Below, piece by piece: positions 1 to 8,784 of a stretch of DNA of 49,449 nt. Source of the DNA: an uncultured Lentisphaerota bacterium (GTDB taxonomy: Bacteria; Verrucomicrobiota; Lentisphaeria; Victivallales; UBA1829). A program made the translations under genes and the position numbers. Each line of letters starts with the position of its first letter. Positions within the stretch are counted from its first letter, which is position 1. The stretch is from positions 1-49,449 of the forward strand of contig ONQZ01000012.1 of the NCBI GenBank assembly GCA_900320095.1. Direction: 5' to 3'. The notes under the pieces are model-generated. The model was not told the DNA's origin. It searched no databases and saw only the letters and a program-made list of their open reading frames with translations.

Positions 1-164
1 CGGGTTCATGCTCTCTCCTATGGTTGCCGGCAAGCTTCCATTAAGATGGCATGAATCCGCTTTTTTTCAAGTCCTGAGAAAAAATATGGGATGGCTGTGG
101 GTTTATTCGGTATTGGCACGCGGGCGACCATTTCCAATGCGGAGGACAGAATTGTGATGTAGAG

Positions 165-386
165 GTGCCTCAATATCGGCTTTATGAATTGGACGACTTA
201 GCTATGGCGTATTTTATCAGCAATGTTGTGTGGGATATTGGCGAGCTACAGAGAAGAGGAGACCCCTTAAGGGGGAGAGATATGTCCGGACTATGGTTCC
301 CTCTCGAAGAAGGAAAGGAATCTCATTTCGTTTGTGGTGTGTCAAAAAATGGTCGTGCTGTAAACGAATATGGCAAGGAAGTGTAA
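165..386 (+). CDS. Doubtful short ORF, possible 3' remnant of a broken gene
   Basis: This is a 73-residue ORF from a GTG codon with no convincing ribosome binding site. The same frame is open back to about position 78 and encodes Trp/Cys/His-rich text that looks protein-like. Upstream of a TGA at 75-77 all three forward frames show short stretches that also look coding. This could be the end of a frameshifted, decayed gene, or chance. I recognise no family. It stops about 70 bases before the convergent YggS gene. Confidence 0.25.
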   Translation: MPQYRLYELDDLAMAYFISNVVWDIGELQRRGDPLRGRDMSGLWFPLEEGKESHFVCGVSKNGRAVNEYGKEV

Positions 387-456
387 CTCGCGGTCTCCAT
401 AAGATGTTGAAACGTGAGTCGTTTTTACGTCTGAGGATGGCGGATTCCGTTTGTCT

Positions 457-1152
457 TCAGTGCGCAGGATAGGTGCGGCCACCAAAAATCGCGGTGCCGA
501 TGCGGACGATGGTCGCGCCCTCGGCGATGGCTTCGCGGAAATCGCCGCTCATGCCCATGGAGAGTTCGGGCAGTTTGACGCCGAATTCCTGTTCGAGCGC
601 GTCGCGCTGTGTACGGAGCGAGGCAAACACGCGGTGCAATGCGGCTTCATCGGACCCGAGCGGCGCCATGGTCATCAGGCCGCGCACTCGAATGCCGGGG
701 AGCGAGAGGGCGGCCTCGAGCGAGGCGCGGAGGTCGTCGGGAGAACGGAACCCGGTCTTGTTCTCCTCGCCGGAATTGACCTCGAACAGGATGCTGACCG
801 TTTTATGGAGCGAATCCGCGGCGGCCGAGATCTTCCGCACGAGCTTTTCGGAGTCGACGGAGTGGATCCAGCTCGCGAGCGCGGCGGCTTTCGCGGCCTT
901 GTTGGACTGGAGCGAGCCGATCAGATGCCATTCGATCGTGTCGGGCAGGACGGGGACCTTCGAGGCGAGCTCCTGCACGCGGTTTTCGCCGAAACACGTC
1001 TGGCCGCACGCAAACGCCTCGGCGACGTCTTCGGCGGGGAAGGTCTTGGAGACGGCGAGGAGGCGGACGGAGCCCGCGGGGCGTCCGGCCGCGATTTCGG
1101 CGGCGGCGATCTGCTCTCGGACGGATTCGAGGTGGTCGCGGATGGTATTCAT
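457..1152 (-). CDS. YggS/PROSC family pyridoxal phosphate homeostasis protein
   Basis: A 231-residue protein of the COG0325 (YggS/YBL036C/PLPBP) family. These cytoplasmic single-domain alanine-racemase-like barrels bind PLP and buffer its free level; no catalytic activity is established. The PLP-binding lysine is K36 in AVSKTFP. The family signatures CFGENRVQE, WHLIGSLQSNK, MGMSGDF and VRIGTAIFG are present in order. The ATG at 1152 was chosen because the family begins there; the open frame continues upstream only as a shadow of the neighbour. The exonuclease stop codon is separated from this ATG by a single base, so the two are probably translationally coupled. No terminator is obvious between the stop and the left edge. 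Confidence 0.93.
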   Translation of the reverse strand: MNTIRDHLESVREQIAAAEIAAGRPAGSVRLLAVSKTFPAEDVAEAFACGQTCFGENRVQELASKVPVLPDTIEWHLIGSLQSNKAAKAAALASWIHSVDSEKLVRKISAAADSLHKTVSILFEVNSGEENKTGFRSPDDLRASLEAALSLPGIRVRGLMTMAPLGSDEAALHRVFASLRTQRDALEQEFGVKLPELSMGMSGDFREAIAEGATIVRIGTAIFGGRTYPAH

Positions 1153-1153
1153 G

Positions 1154-2167
1154 TCAGAAATCGAACTCCAATTGATCGGAAGCGGGCTTCTCCGGTGCCT
1201 TTTCGGCGGCGGGAGCCGGCTGTTCCGGTTTCGCGGGCTTTGAGGCGGCGAACAGGTCGTCGGGATCGTCGCAGGCGTCTTCGGACGCGGTTTCCGGCGC
1301 GATTTTGTCGAGGTCGCGGATGATGCTGTGCAGGTCGAGCTTTGCGGCGAGCTCGCGGATGCGGCGGAAATCGGGTGCGGTGCGCACGAGCATGGCGTCG
1401 GACCAGCTTGCGCCCGCCGGAGGTTCGCGGAGCAGACGCACCAGCGCCTGGTTTTTGCGGAGATGTTCTGCGCCGTCGACGAGTTTGCGCCGGAGATTTT
1501 CGTTTGCGACCGAGGATGGATTCGCGAGGATGGCGTCGATGGAGCCGCAGGCGCAGATGAGCTTGGCGGCGGTCTTCGGGCCGACACCCTCGATGCCGGG
1601 GATGTTGTCCGCCGTGTCGCCGACGAGCGCGAGGTAGTCGATGATGCCGGACGGCGGCACGCCGAACTTCTCCACCACGGCAGCTTCGTCGCGCAGCTCG
1701 AACCCGGTCCCGGAGCGGGACGGGATGAGCATGGCGACGCGGTCGTTGACGAGCTGGGCGAGGTCCTTGTCCGCCGAGATGATGCGGATCTCGCGCTCGG
1801 GGAACGCGCACGTGAGTGCGGAAATGAGGTCGTCCGCCTCCCACGCCTGCTGCTCGAAGAGCGGCCAGCCGAACGCCCGGATCAGGTCGCGGATGATCGG
1901 GACCTGCGCGTTCAGGTCGGGCGGCGCGGGCGGACGGTTCGCCTTGTAGTCCGGGGCGAGCTCGAGCCTGTGCGCGGGTTTCCCGAGGTCGAAGACGAAC
2001 GCGCCGTCGAACGCGTCGGCGGGGTAGTCCGCGTGAAGCTTGAGCAGGAACTTCGCCATCGCGAAGACCGCGTTGGTGGGCGTGCCGTCGTGGGACGTGA
2101 GCACGCGCACCGCGAAGTACCCGCGGAAGATCTGAGCGTAGGAGTCGATCAGGATGAGGGAGCGCAT
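1154..2167 (-). CDS. Stand-alone 5'-3' exonuclease (Pol I N-terminal/flap endonuclease type) with a possible clamp-binding tail
   Basis: A 337-residue protein matching the 5'-3' exonuclease domain of DNA polymerase I (FEN family), without a polymerase domain. Acidic metal-ligand motifs are visible: LILIDSY near the start, VFDLGKPAHR, a DYKANRP arch segment, EADDLI, SADKDLAQL, and the helix-hairpin-helix region GDTADNIPGIEGVGPKTA. From about residue 280 the protein becomes a Pro/Ala/Lys/Glu-rich linker, probably disordered, and ends in QLEFDF. That hexapeptide resembles the beta-sliding-clamp motif (QLxLxL/F). Its likely role is removal of RNA primers or flaps in Okazaki-fragment processing and repair. 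The ATG at 2167 has no clear Shine-Dalgarno. The gene lies downstream of gpmI, separated from it by a family A repeat. Confidence 0.88.
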   Translation of the reverse strand: MRSLILIDSYAQIFRGYFAVRVLTSHDGTPTNAVFAMAKFLLKLHADYPADAFDGAFVFDLGKPAHRLELAPDYKANRPPAPPDLNAQVPIIRDLIRAFGWPLFEQQAWEADDLISALTCAFPEREIRIISADKDLAQLVNDRVAMLIPSRSGTGFELRDEAAVVEKFGVPPSGIIDYLALVGDTADNIPGIEGVGPKTAAKLICACGSIDAILANPSSVANENLRRKLVDGAEHLRKNQALVRLLREPPAGASWSDAMLVRTAPDFRRIRELAAKLDLHSIIRDLDKIAPETASEDACDDPDDLFAASKPAKPEQPAPAAEKAPEKPASDQLEFDF

Positions 2168-2224
2168 GGGGCAGGGGGGGACGCCGGGGAGCGGACGGAC
2201 GAAACGCTTTGTTTGAGGTTAAAC

Positions 2225-2313
2225 GTGCCGGGCGCGAAGTCCCGGCACTGTATCAGCACCGCTTGCAGTGTGCCCGAGCGAAGCCGGGCACTGCTTCAAC
2301 ACTGCTTGCAGTG
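2225..2313 (-). repeat. Family A composite hairpin repeat after gpmI
   Basis: On the minus strand this begins directly at the gpmI TAA. The order is: hairpin CACTGC-AA-GCAGTG, linker TTGAAGCA, hairpin GTGCCCG...CGGGCAC, a second short hairpin ACTGC-AA-GCGGT (one G-T pair), linker GCTGATACA, hairpin GTGCCGGG...CCCGGCAC. The order (short AA-loop hairpin, linker of TGA-A/T type, longer GTGC...GCAC hairpin) recurs at five other gene ends in the window with different stem sequences. There is no T-tract, so it is not a standard terminator. Confidence 0.75.
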
Positions 2314-3963
<1,650 letters not shown>

Positions 3964-4045
3964 GGGAAAACTCCTGAAGGTTGGTGCGCCGCCGCGTTTC
4001 GCGGGCGGGCGTGTTGTGTTTCGGTTGAAAATGTCATAACCTATT

Positions 4046-4074
4046 AATATACCACGCGAGGCGGGCCGATGCAA
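4046..4074 (-). promoter_or_regulatory. Sigma70-type promoter of gpmI
   Basis: On the minus strand, TTGCAT at 4074-4069 is followed after 17 bp by TATATT at 4051-4046. It lies about 80 bases upstream of the gpmI start and diverges from the rpsO promoter. Confidence 0.7.
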
Positions 4075-4123
4075 GCGGGAAGCCCGGAAGGAACGAAAAA
4101 TGGCAAAAAAAAGCGAAACGGAC

Positions 4124-4151
4124 TTGCATTTTCCGAAAAGGCATGTATCTT
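4124..4151 (+). promoter_or_regulatory. Sigma70-type promoter of rpsO
   Basis: TTGCAT at 4124-4129, a 16-bp spacer ending in ATG (extended -10 TGn), and TATCTT at 4146-4151. It is about 47 bases upstream of the rpsO ATG and back to back with the gpmI promoter. Confidence 0.6.
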
Positions 4152-4198
4152 AAAAGGATAAAATTCGTTTTAAATCCCGCAAACAGGAATGGAATTCA

Positions 4199-4468
4199 AT
4201 GGAAAAAGAAACTAAAACCGCGATCATGCAGAAATACGCCCGCCACGAGGGTGACGTCGGATCCCCCGAGGTCCAGATTGCCGTGCTCAGCACCAAGATC
4301 GCCGAACTCACCGATCACATGCGTTCTCACAAGAAGGACAACAGCTCCCGTTTCGGCCTCATGGCCATGGTCAACCGCCGCAAACGCCTGCTGAAGTACC
4401 TCTCCAAAGAGAACCACGAGCGCTATCTCTCCCTCGCCGCCGAACTCGGTATCCGCGGCCAGAAGTGA
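4199..4468 (+). CDS. rpsO: 30S ribosomal protein S15
   Basis: An 89-residue protein of exactly the family length. S15 binds the central domain of 16S rRNA early in small-subunit assembly and helps form an intersubunit bridge. Diagnostic text includes GSPEVQIAVLSTKI, LTDHMRSHKKDN, SRFGLMAMVNRRKRLLKYL and the C-terminal LGIRGQK. It sits immediately upstream of pnp, the same order as the well-known rpsO-pnp pair of many bacteria. Its own promoter lies upstream, and a strong hairpin at 4498-4542 lies just after the stop. Confidence 0.98.
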   Translation: MEKETKTAIMQKYARHEGDVGSPEVQIAVLSTKIAELTDHMRSHKKDNSSRFGLMAMVNRRKRLLKYLSKENHERYLSLAAELGIRGQK

Positions 4469-4887
4469 CAGCACCCTGCTCTTTGAATCGACACGCGAAA
4501 ATGGTTGCGTTCCCGGGCTGAACTCGGGGATGCGGCCATTTTGTGTATTATAACCCTTTCACCAAAACCGTCCGCCGCGTGAAAAATGGCCGGCTTTTCC
4601 GGTCAAATGACGCGGCGGCAATCCAACAACCGCCGACAGGAGCCACGCTCACCTGCTGCCCGTTCCCTGCGGAACCCGAAGCGGACGCGAGCCCTGAAAC
4701 TGAATGGATGCACCATTTCGACGGCGGCCGGTGTGGAATTGACGTTATCAGCTCCCGACATGGACAGCAAATCCGGGTCCGGGCGCGGAGGCTGATACCG
4801 CGGTTCCACGCGGGCAAGCTGACCGAACAAATCCATTCGGGGACATGCAGGCTCCTGAGGCACCAAACCACCTCAAGGAGGTACCAC
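4469..4887 (+). promoter_or_regulatory. Long structured rpsO-pnp intergenic leader
   Basis: This is 419 non-coding bases between rpsO and pnp. Four structures can be drawn by eye. (1) 4498-4542: AAAATGG pairs with CCATTTT, enclosing a 9-bp stem (4507-4515 with 4525-4533) across a 2x2 internal loop. (2) 4572-4618: CCGCCGCGT pairs with ACGCGGCGG, enclosing TGGCCGG/CCGGTCA with a 5-nt loop. (3) 4798-4813: CCGCG/CGCGG. (4) 4870-4882: ACCTC/GAGGT, which covers the pnp Shine-Dalgarno. Hairpin 1 ends in TTTTGTG and may terminate part of the rpsO transcript. In E. coli the pnp leader is an RNase III hairpin used for autoregulation; an analogous role here is inference. An in-frame ORF extension through this leader is not PNPase-like. 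Confidence 0.6.
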
Positions 4888-7005
4888 ATGCTGGAAGAGA
4901 TTTCAGTCAAAATCAACATCGGACCGGGCCGCGACCTCACGCTGGCAGCCGGTAAGCTCGCTCACCTCGCCAACGGCTCCTGCACGGTCCGTCAGGGCGA
5001 CACCATCGTCTTCTCCGCCGCCTGCTCCGGCGAAGCGAAGAAAGGCCAGGACTTCTTCCCGTTGCAGGTCGACTACCGCGAGAAGTATTCCGCGGCCGGC
5101 AAGTTCCCCGGCGGCTACATCAAACGCGAAGGCCGTCCCAGCGACAAGGAGATCCTGATCTGCCGCATGGCGGACCGCCCGATCCGTCCGCTCTTCCCGG
5201 AAGGCTTCTTCGATGAAGTCCAGGTCTGCGGCCTGCTGCTCTCCGCCGACGGCGTGAACGAGGGCGACGTGCTCTCCATGCTCGGCGCGTCCACTGCGCT
5301 CGTGCTCTCCGACCTGCCGTTCCAGGGCCCGATCGGCGCCGTCCGCGTCGGCTGCATCGACGGCGAGTTCATCGCGAACCCGACGATCCAGGAAATGGAA
5401 AAGAGCACGCTCGAGCTCGTGTACGCCGGTCTGCCGGACAAGGTCATCATGATCGAGGGCGAGGCGAAGGAATGCTCCGAGGACACGCTCGAAAAGGCGA
5501 TGATCTTCGCCAACGAGATCGTGAAGAAGCAGTGCGAGGCCCAGCTCGAACTCGCCGCCAAGGTCGGCCGTCCGAAGAAGGAGCCCACGCTCCACCTCGT
5601 CCCGGAAGATTTCAACGCCGCCATGATCGCGCTCATCTCCGACAAGATCGAGGCCGCGTGCCTCGTCCCCGGCAAGGAAGACCGCGAAAAAGGCCTCTCC
5701 GAGCTGAAGGAACTCTGCGCGGAACAGCTCAAGGAACAGTACCTCGAAGCCTACGGCGAAGAGGATTTCAATTTCTACCTCGGCATGGCGTTTGACAAGT
5801 ACGTCCGCGCCACCATCCGCAAGGCGATCCTCGAGAAGGGCTACCGTCCCGACGGACGCGGCGTGACCCAGATCCGCCCGCTCTCCGCCGAAGTCGGCGT
5901 CCTCCCCGTCGTCCACGGCAGCGCGCTCTTCCAGCGCGGCGAGACCCAGGCGCTCGTGATCGCCACCCTCGGCGGCCCGAAGGACGCCCAGGAATCCGAC
6001 AGGATCTACGGCGGCACCAACGTCAAGAAATTCTATCTGCACTACAACTTCCCGAACTACAGCACGGGCGAAACCGGCCGCATCGCCGGCCCCGGCCGCC
6101 GCGAGATCGGACACGGCAACCTCGCCGAACGCTCCGTTGCGCAGGTCGTGCCGAAGGACTTCCCGTACACCGTCCGCTGCGTCTCCGAGATCATGGCGTC
6201 CAACGGCTCCACCTCCATGGCGTCCGTCTGCGGCGCCACGCTCGCCCTGATGGACGCCGGCGTGCCGATCAAATCCCCGGTTGTGGGCATCTCCTGCGGC
6301 CTCGTGACCGACGACACCGGCAAGGAACTCCTCCTCACCGACATCATCGGCGCGGAAGACCACTTCGGCGACATGGACTTCAAGGTCTGCGGCACCGAGG
6401 AAGGCATCACCGGATTCCAGCTCGACCTGAAGCTCCCCGGAATCCCGATCGCCACGCTCGCACGCGCCATGCAGCAGAACAAGGCCGCGCGCGCCGAGAT
6501 CCACAAGGTCGTCCGCGACTGCATCGCCGCGCCGCGTCCCGAGGTCAGCCCGCGCGCTCCGCAGATGGAAGTCATCCATATCAACCCGGACAAGATCGGC
6601 GCCCTCATCGGTACCGGCGGCAAGAATATCAAGGAGATCACCGAATCCACGCAGTCCCAGGTCGACATCGCGGACGACGGCTCCGTCAGCATCCTCGCCG
6701 GCAACAAGGAGATCCTCGAAGAGGTCAAGCGCAAGATCCAGTTCTACACCGCCGAGGCCGAGATAGGCAAGATATACCGCGGCGTCGTCAAGACCGTCAA
6801 AGACTTCGGCGCGTTCGTCGAGATCCTGCCCGGCCAGGACGGCCTGCTGCACATCTCCGAGATGGCGAACTACCGCGTCGCGAACGTCACCGACATCTGC
6901 AAGGAAGGCGACGTCGTGAGCGTGAAGGTCGTCGACATCGACCGTAGCGGCAAGATCCGCCTCAGCCGCAAGGCCGCCCTCGAAGAACTCGACGGCAAGA
7001 AGTGA
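4888..7005 (+). CDS. pnp: Polyribonucleotide nucleotidyltransferase (PNPase)
   Basis: A 705-residue trimeric phosphorolytic 3'-5' exoribonuclease of mRNA decay. Two RNase PH domains (about 1-230 and 310-540) flank the helical domain. The second core carries the catalytic region GDMDFKV and the motif FNFPNYSTGE-type sequence. A KH domain follows (GALIGTGGKNIKEIT, canonical GxxG), then a C-terminal S1 domain (IGKIYRGVVKTVKDFGAFVEIL...GLLHISEM). The ATG at 4888 was chosen because AAGGAGGT lies 5 bases upstream and family homology begins at MLEEISVKINIG. The Shine-Dalgarno can be sequestered in a 5-bp hairpin, suggesting translational control. A strong terminator follows at 7098. Confidence 0.97.
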   Translation: MLEEISVKINIGPGRDLTLAAGKLAHLANGSCTVRQGDTIVFSAACSGEAKKGQDFFPLQVDYREKYSAAGKFPGGYIKREGRPSDKEILICRMADRPIRPLFPEGFFDEVQVCGLLLSADGVNEGDVLSMLGASTALVLSDLPFQGPIGAVRVGCIDGEFIANPTIQEMEKSTLELVYAGLPDKVIMIEGEAKECSEDTLEKAMIFANEIVKKQCEAQLELAAKVGRPKKEPTLHLVPEDFNAAMIALISDKIEAACLVPGKEDREKGLSELKELCAEQLKEQYLEAYGEEDFNFYLGMAFDKYVRATIRKAILEKGYRPDGRGVTQIRPLSAEVGVLPVVHGSALFQRGETQALVIATLGGPKDAQESDRIYGGTNVKKFYLHYNFPNYSTGETGRIAGPGRREIGHGNLAERSVAQVVPKDFPYTVRCVSEIMASNGSTSMASVCGATLALMDAGVPIKSPVVGISCGLVTDDTGKELLLTDIIGAEDHFGDMDFKVCGTEEGITGFQLDLKLPGIPIATLARAMQQNKAARAEIHKVVRDCIAAPRPEVSPRAPQMEVIHINPDKIGALIGTGGKNIKEITESTQSQVDIADDGSVSILAGNKEILEEVKRKIQFYTAEAEIGKIYRGVVKTVKDFGAFVEILPGQDGLLHISEMANYRVANVTDICKEGDVVSVKVVDIDRSGKIRLSRKAALEELDGKK

Positions 7006-7014
7006 TATCGCATT

Positions 7015-7081
7015 GTGCGCGGCTACGCTTCGCGCACACCGCAAGCGGTGCTGTGGCAGTGCTCTGCTACGCTTCGCGCAC
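7015..7081 (+). repeat. Family A composite hairpin repeat after pnp
   Basis: This starts 9 bases after the pnp stop. The order is: hairpin GTGCGCG...CGCGCAC, short hairpin ACCGC-AA-GCGGT, linker GCTGTGGCA, and a second GTGC...GCAC arm pair. It has the same layout as the copies after gpmI, the DUF362 gene, the ABC-F gene and the response regulator, but a different short-stem sequence. Confidence 0.7.
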
Positions 7082-7097
7082 GAAGGGCTTGCCCTCA

Positions 7098-7137
7098 GGG
7101 ACCGGATTCCACATAGGTTTCCGGTCCCTTCCTTTTG
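7098..7137 (+). terminator. Rho-independent terminator of pnp
   Basis: A perfect 9-bp stem, GGGACCGGA with TCCGGTCCC, with a 13-nt loop, followed by the T-rich tail TTCCTTTTG. Confidence 0.8.
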
Positions 7138-7170
7138 CCTCGATTCCGGAATGAAAGAACGATCATTGAT

Positions 7171-7300
7171 GAAATCTGACCGAATGAAATCGTGAAATCT
7201 GACCGAATGAAATCGTGAAATTTGACCGAATAAAAACGCGAAATTTGACCGAATAAAAACGTGAAATTTGACCGAATGAAATCGTGAAATTTGACCGATT
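7171..7300 (+). repeat. 23-bp iteron array upstream of the AAA ATPase gene
   Basis: Five full direct repeats of exactly 23 bp start at 7171, 7194, 7217, 7240 and 7263, with a partial sixth at 7286. The core is GAAATTTGACCGA (or GAAATCTGACCGA), followed by a more variable 10 bases. No unique spacers are present. The last unit ends GACCGAT, and six bases later the -35 box TTGAAA begins. The same arrangement recurs at 8657. Confidence 0.95.
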
Positions 7301-7305
7301 CGTAC

Positions 7306-7333
7306 TTGAAAAGTTGAAAAAAGGAGTTATATT
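7306..7333 (+). promoter_or_regulatory. Promoter of the AAA ATPase gene, abutting the iteron array
   Basis: TTGAAA at 7306-7311, a 16-bp spacer, and TATATT at 7328-7333. The ATPase ATG is about 34 bases downstream, with AAGGAGG a few bases before it. The distance from the last GACCGAT of the array to the -35 is 6 bp, identical to the second array. Confidence 0.75.
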
Positions 7334-7366
7334 ATTTGGTGAAACACAAGCGAAGGAGGCAGACCG

Positions 7367-8644
7367 ATGAAACGCAAGGATTACAAACCGCGCCTGATCG
7401 ACCGGCAGGTCGAGGATTTTCTGACCGCAATGGGAGCCGTCGTCATTGAAGGTCCCAAGTGGTGCGGAAAAACGTGGACTTCCGCTCAGCACAGCGGCAG
7501 TGAGTTCTACGTGGGGAGTCCGGATGGAAATTTCCAGAACAAGCGTCTCGCGGAGCTTTCCCCGGAAAAGGTCCTGGAAGGCAAATCGCCACGGATGCTG
7601 GACGAATGGCAGGAAGTCCCCGCGCTTTGGGACGCGGTCCGCGCCGAGGTGGACAGACGCAATGCAAAGGGGCAGTTCATTCTGACCGGGTCCGCCACGC
7701 CGAACAGGAAGGGGATCCTCCACAGCGGAGCCGGAAGGATCGGCCGGATTCGGATGCGTCCAATGACCCTGTACGAATCGGGCGCATCATCGGGCGAGGT
7801 TTCCCTGCGCGAACTGTGTATCGGCGAAGAGTTCCCGACCCGGATGAACGAAGCTGTTTCCCTGCAGCATCTCGCGGAGCTTCTTGTCCGTGGCGGATGG
7901 CCGGGCAATCTTCAGGTCCCGGAATCCTCGGCGGGGATCCTGGCGAAGGAATATATTACGGCGCTCCTGGAAACGGATGTGTACCGGGTGGATGAAAAGA
8001 CGCGGGATGCGCACAAGATGAACCTGCTTCTGCGGTCTCTGGCGAGAAACGAGAGCACCACGGCGTCCCTCTCCGTCCTGAAAAAGGATATCGGCGGCGT
8101 GGACGGCGAAACGATCGACGATGACACGATTTCGGCTTATCTGGACGTTCTGAGGCGGCTTTTCCTGCTGGACAACCAGTTGCCGTTTGCTCCTGCGGCC
8201 CGCTCGTCGATCCGCATCAAACAGGCGGAAAAACGCCATCTCGCCGACCCGTCGCTGGCATGTGCCCTGCTCAAAATGACGCCGCAGGGGCTGATCAACG
8301 ATTTGAACACCTTCGGGTTCCTTTTCGAGGGAATGTGCATCCGGGATCTGCGCGTCTATGCCAATTCGTTCGGCGGAGAGCTGTACCATTATCAGGACTA
8401 CAGAGACAACGAATTCGACGCCGTGGTCGAACTGCCGGACCGGAGCTGGTGCGGCTTCGAAGTGAAACTGGGCGCGCATCAGATCGACGATGCGGCGGCG
8501 AATCTCCTGCGCATCAATGCGGCGATCAGGACGGCCGGAGGCAATCCGGCTTCCCGCCTCGTCGTGATCTGCGGCCTCAGCAACGCGGCCTATCTGCGTC
8601 CGGACGGCGTGTACGTCGTCCCGATTACCATGCTGAAACCGTAA
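7367..8644 (+). CDS. AAA-family ATPase with DUF4143 C-terminal domain
   Basis: A 425-residue protein of the AAA_14/DUF4143 family (COG1373). Walker A is GPKWCGKT at 29-36 and Walker B is RMLDEWQ with D79/E80. A sensor-like LTGSATP segment and an arginine-rich GRIGRIRMRPMTLYE strand follow, typical of the family. The C-terminal third has the restriction-endonuclease-like pattern of DUF4143: DYRDNEFDAVVEL followed by GFEVKLG, which reads as D-(E)xK. The cellular role of this family is poorly defined. Context is unusual: 23-bp iteron arrays lie both upstream and downstream, the latter driving a Sel1 lipoprotein. It is the only local candidate for a protein that reads the iterons, but no DNA-binding domain is recognised, so that link is inference. 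Confidence 0.9.
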   Translation: MKRKDYKPRLIDRQVEDFLTAMGAVVIEGPKWCGKTWTSAQHSGSEFYVGSPDGNFQNKRLAELSPEKVLEGKSPRMLDEWQEVPALWDAVRAEVDRRNAKGQFILTGSATPNRKGILHSGAGRIGRIRMRPMTLYESGASSGEVSLRELCIGEEFPTRMNEAVSLQHLAELLVRGGWPGNLQVPESSAGILAKEYITALLETDVYRVDEKTRDAHKMNLLLRSLARNESTTASLSVLKKDIGGVDGETIDDDTISAYLDVLRRLFLLDNQLPFAPAARSSIRIKQAEKRHLADPSLACALLKMTPQGLINDLNTFGFLFEGMCIRDLRVYANSFGGELYHYQDYRDNEFDAVVELPDRSWCGFEVKLGAHQIDDAAANLLRINAAIRTAGGNPASRLVVICGLSNAAYLRPDGVYVVPITMLKP

Positions 8645-8656
8645 ACACGAGTTCGT

Positions 8657-8720
8657 GAAATTTGACCGACTGGAATCGTGAAATCCGACCGATTGAAATC
8701 GTGAAATCCGACCGATCTGC
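8657..8720 (+). repeat. Second 23-bp iteron array, upstream of the Sel1 lipoprotein gene
   Basis: Three units start at 8657, 8680 and 8703, again with an exact 23-bp period. The cores are GAAATTTGACCGA or GAAATCCGACCGA. The last GACCGAT lies 6 bp before the -35 TTGAAA, the same geometry as in the first array. Confidence 0.93.
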
Positions 8721-8722
8721 GC

Positions 8723-8751
8723 TTGAAAAACGAAAGAATGGAAGTTATATT
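8723..8751 (+). promoter_or_regulatory. Promoter of the Sel1 lipoprotein gene, abutting the second iteron array
   Basis: TTGAAA at 8723-8728, a 17-bp spacer, and TATATT at 8746-8751. The surrounding text closely resembles the ATPase promoter (CTTGAAAA ... GTTATATTAT), which suggests that the array plus promoter was duplicated as a block. Confidence 0.75.
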
Positions 8752-8784
8752 ATCCGCAGAACGGCAAAAAAAGGATGCAATACG

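Noticed and set aside
4543-4887. N-terminal extension of PNPase (115 extra codons)
   Set aside because: The text is not PNPase-like, has RNA stems, and the ATG at 4888 has an excellent Shine-Dalgarno with family homology starting there.
7171-7300. CRISPR array
   Set aside because: The repeats are 23 bp head to tail with no unique spacers, and there are no cas genes. They are iterons.
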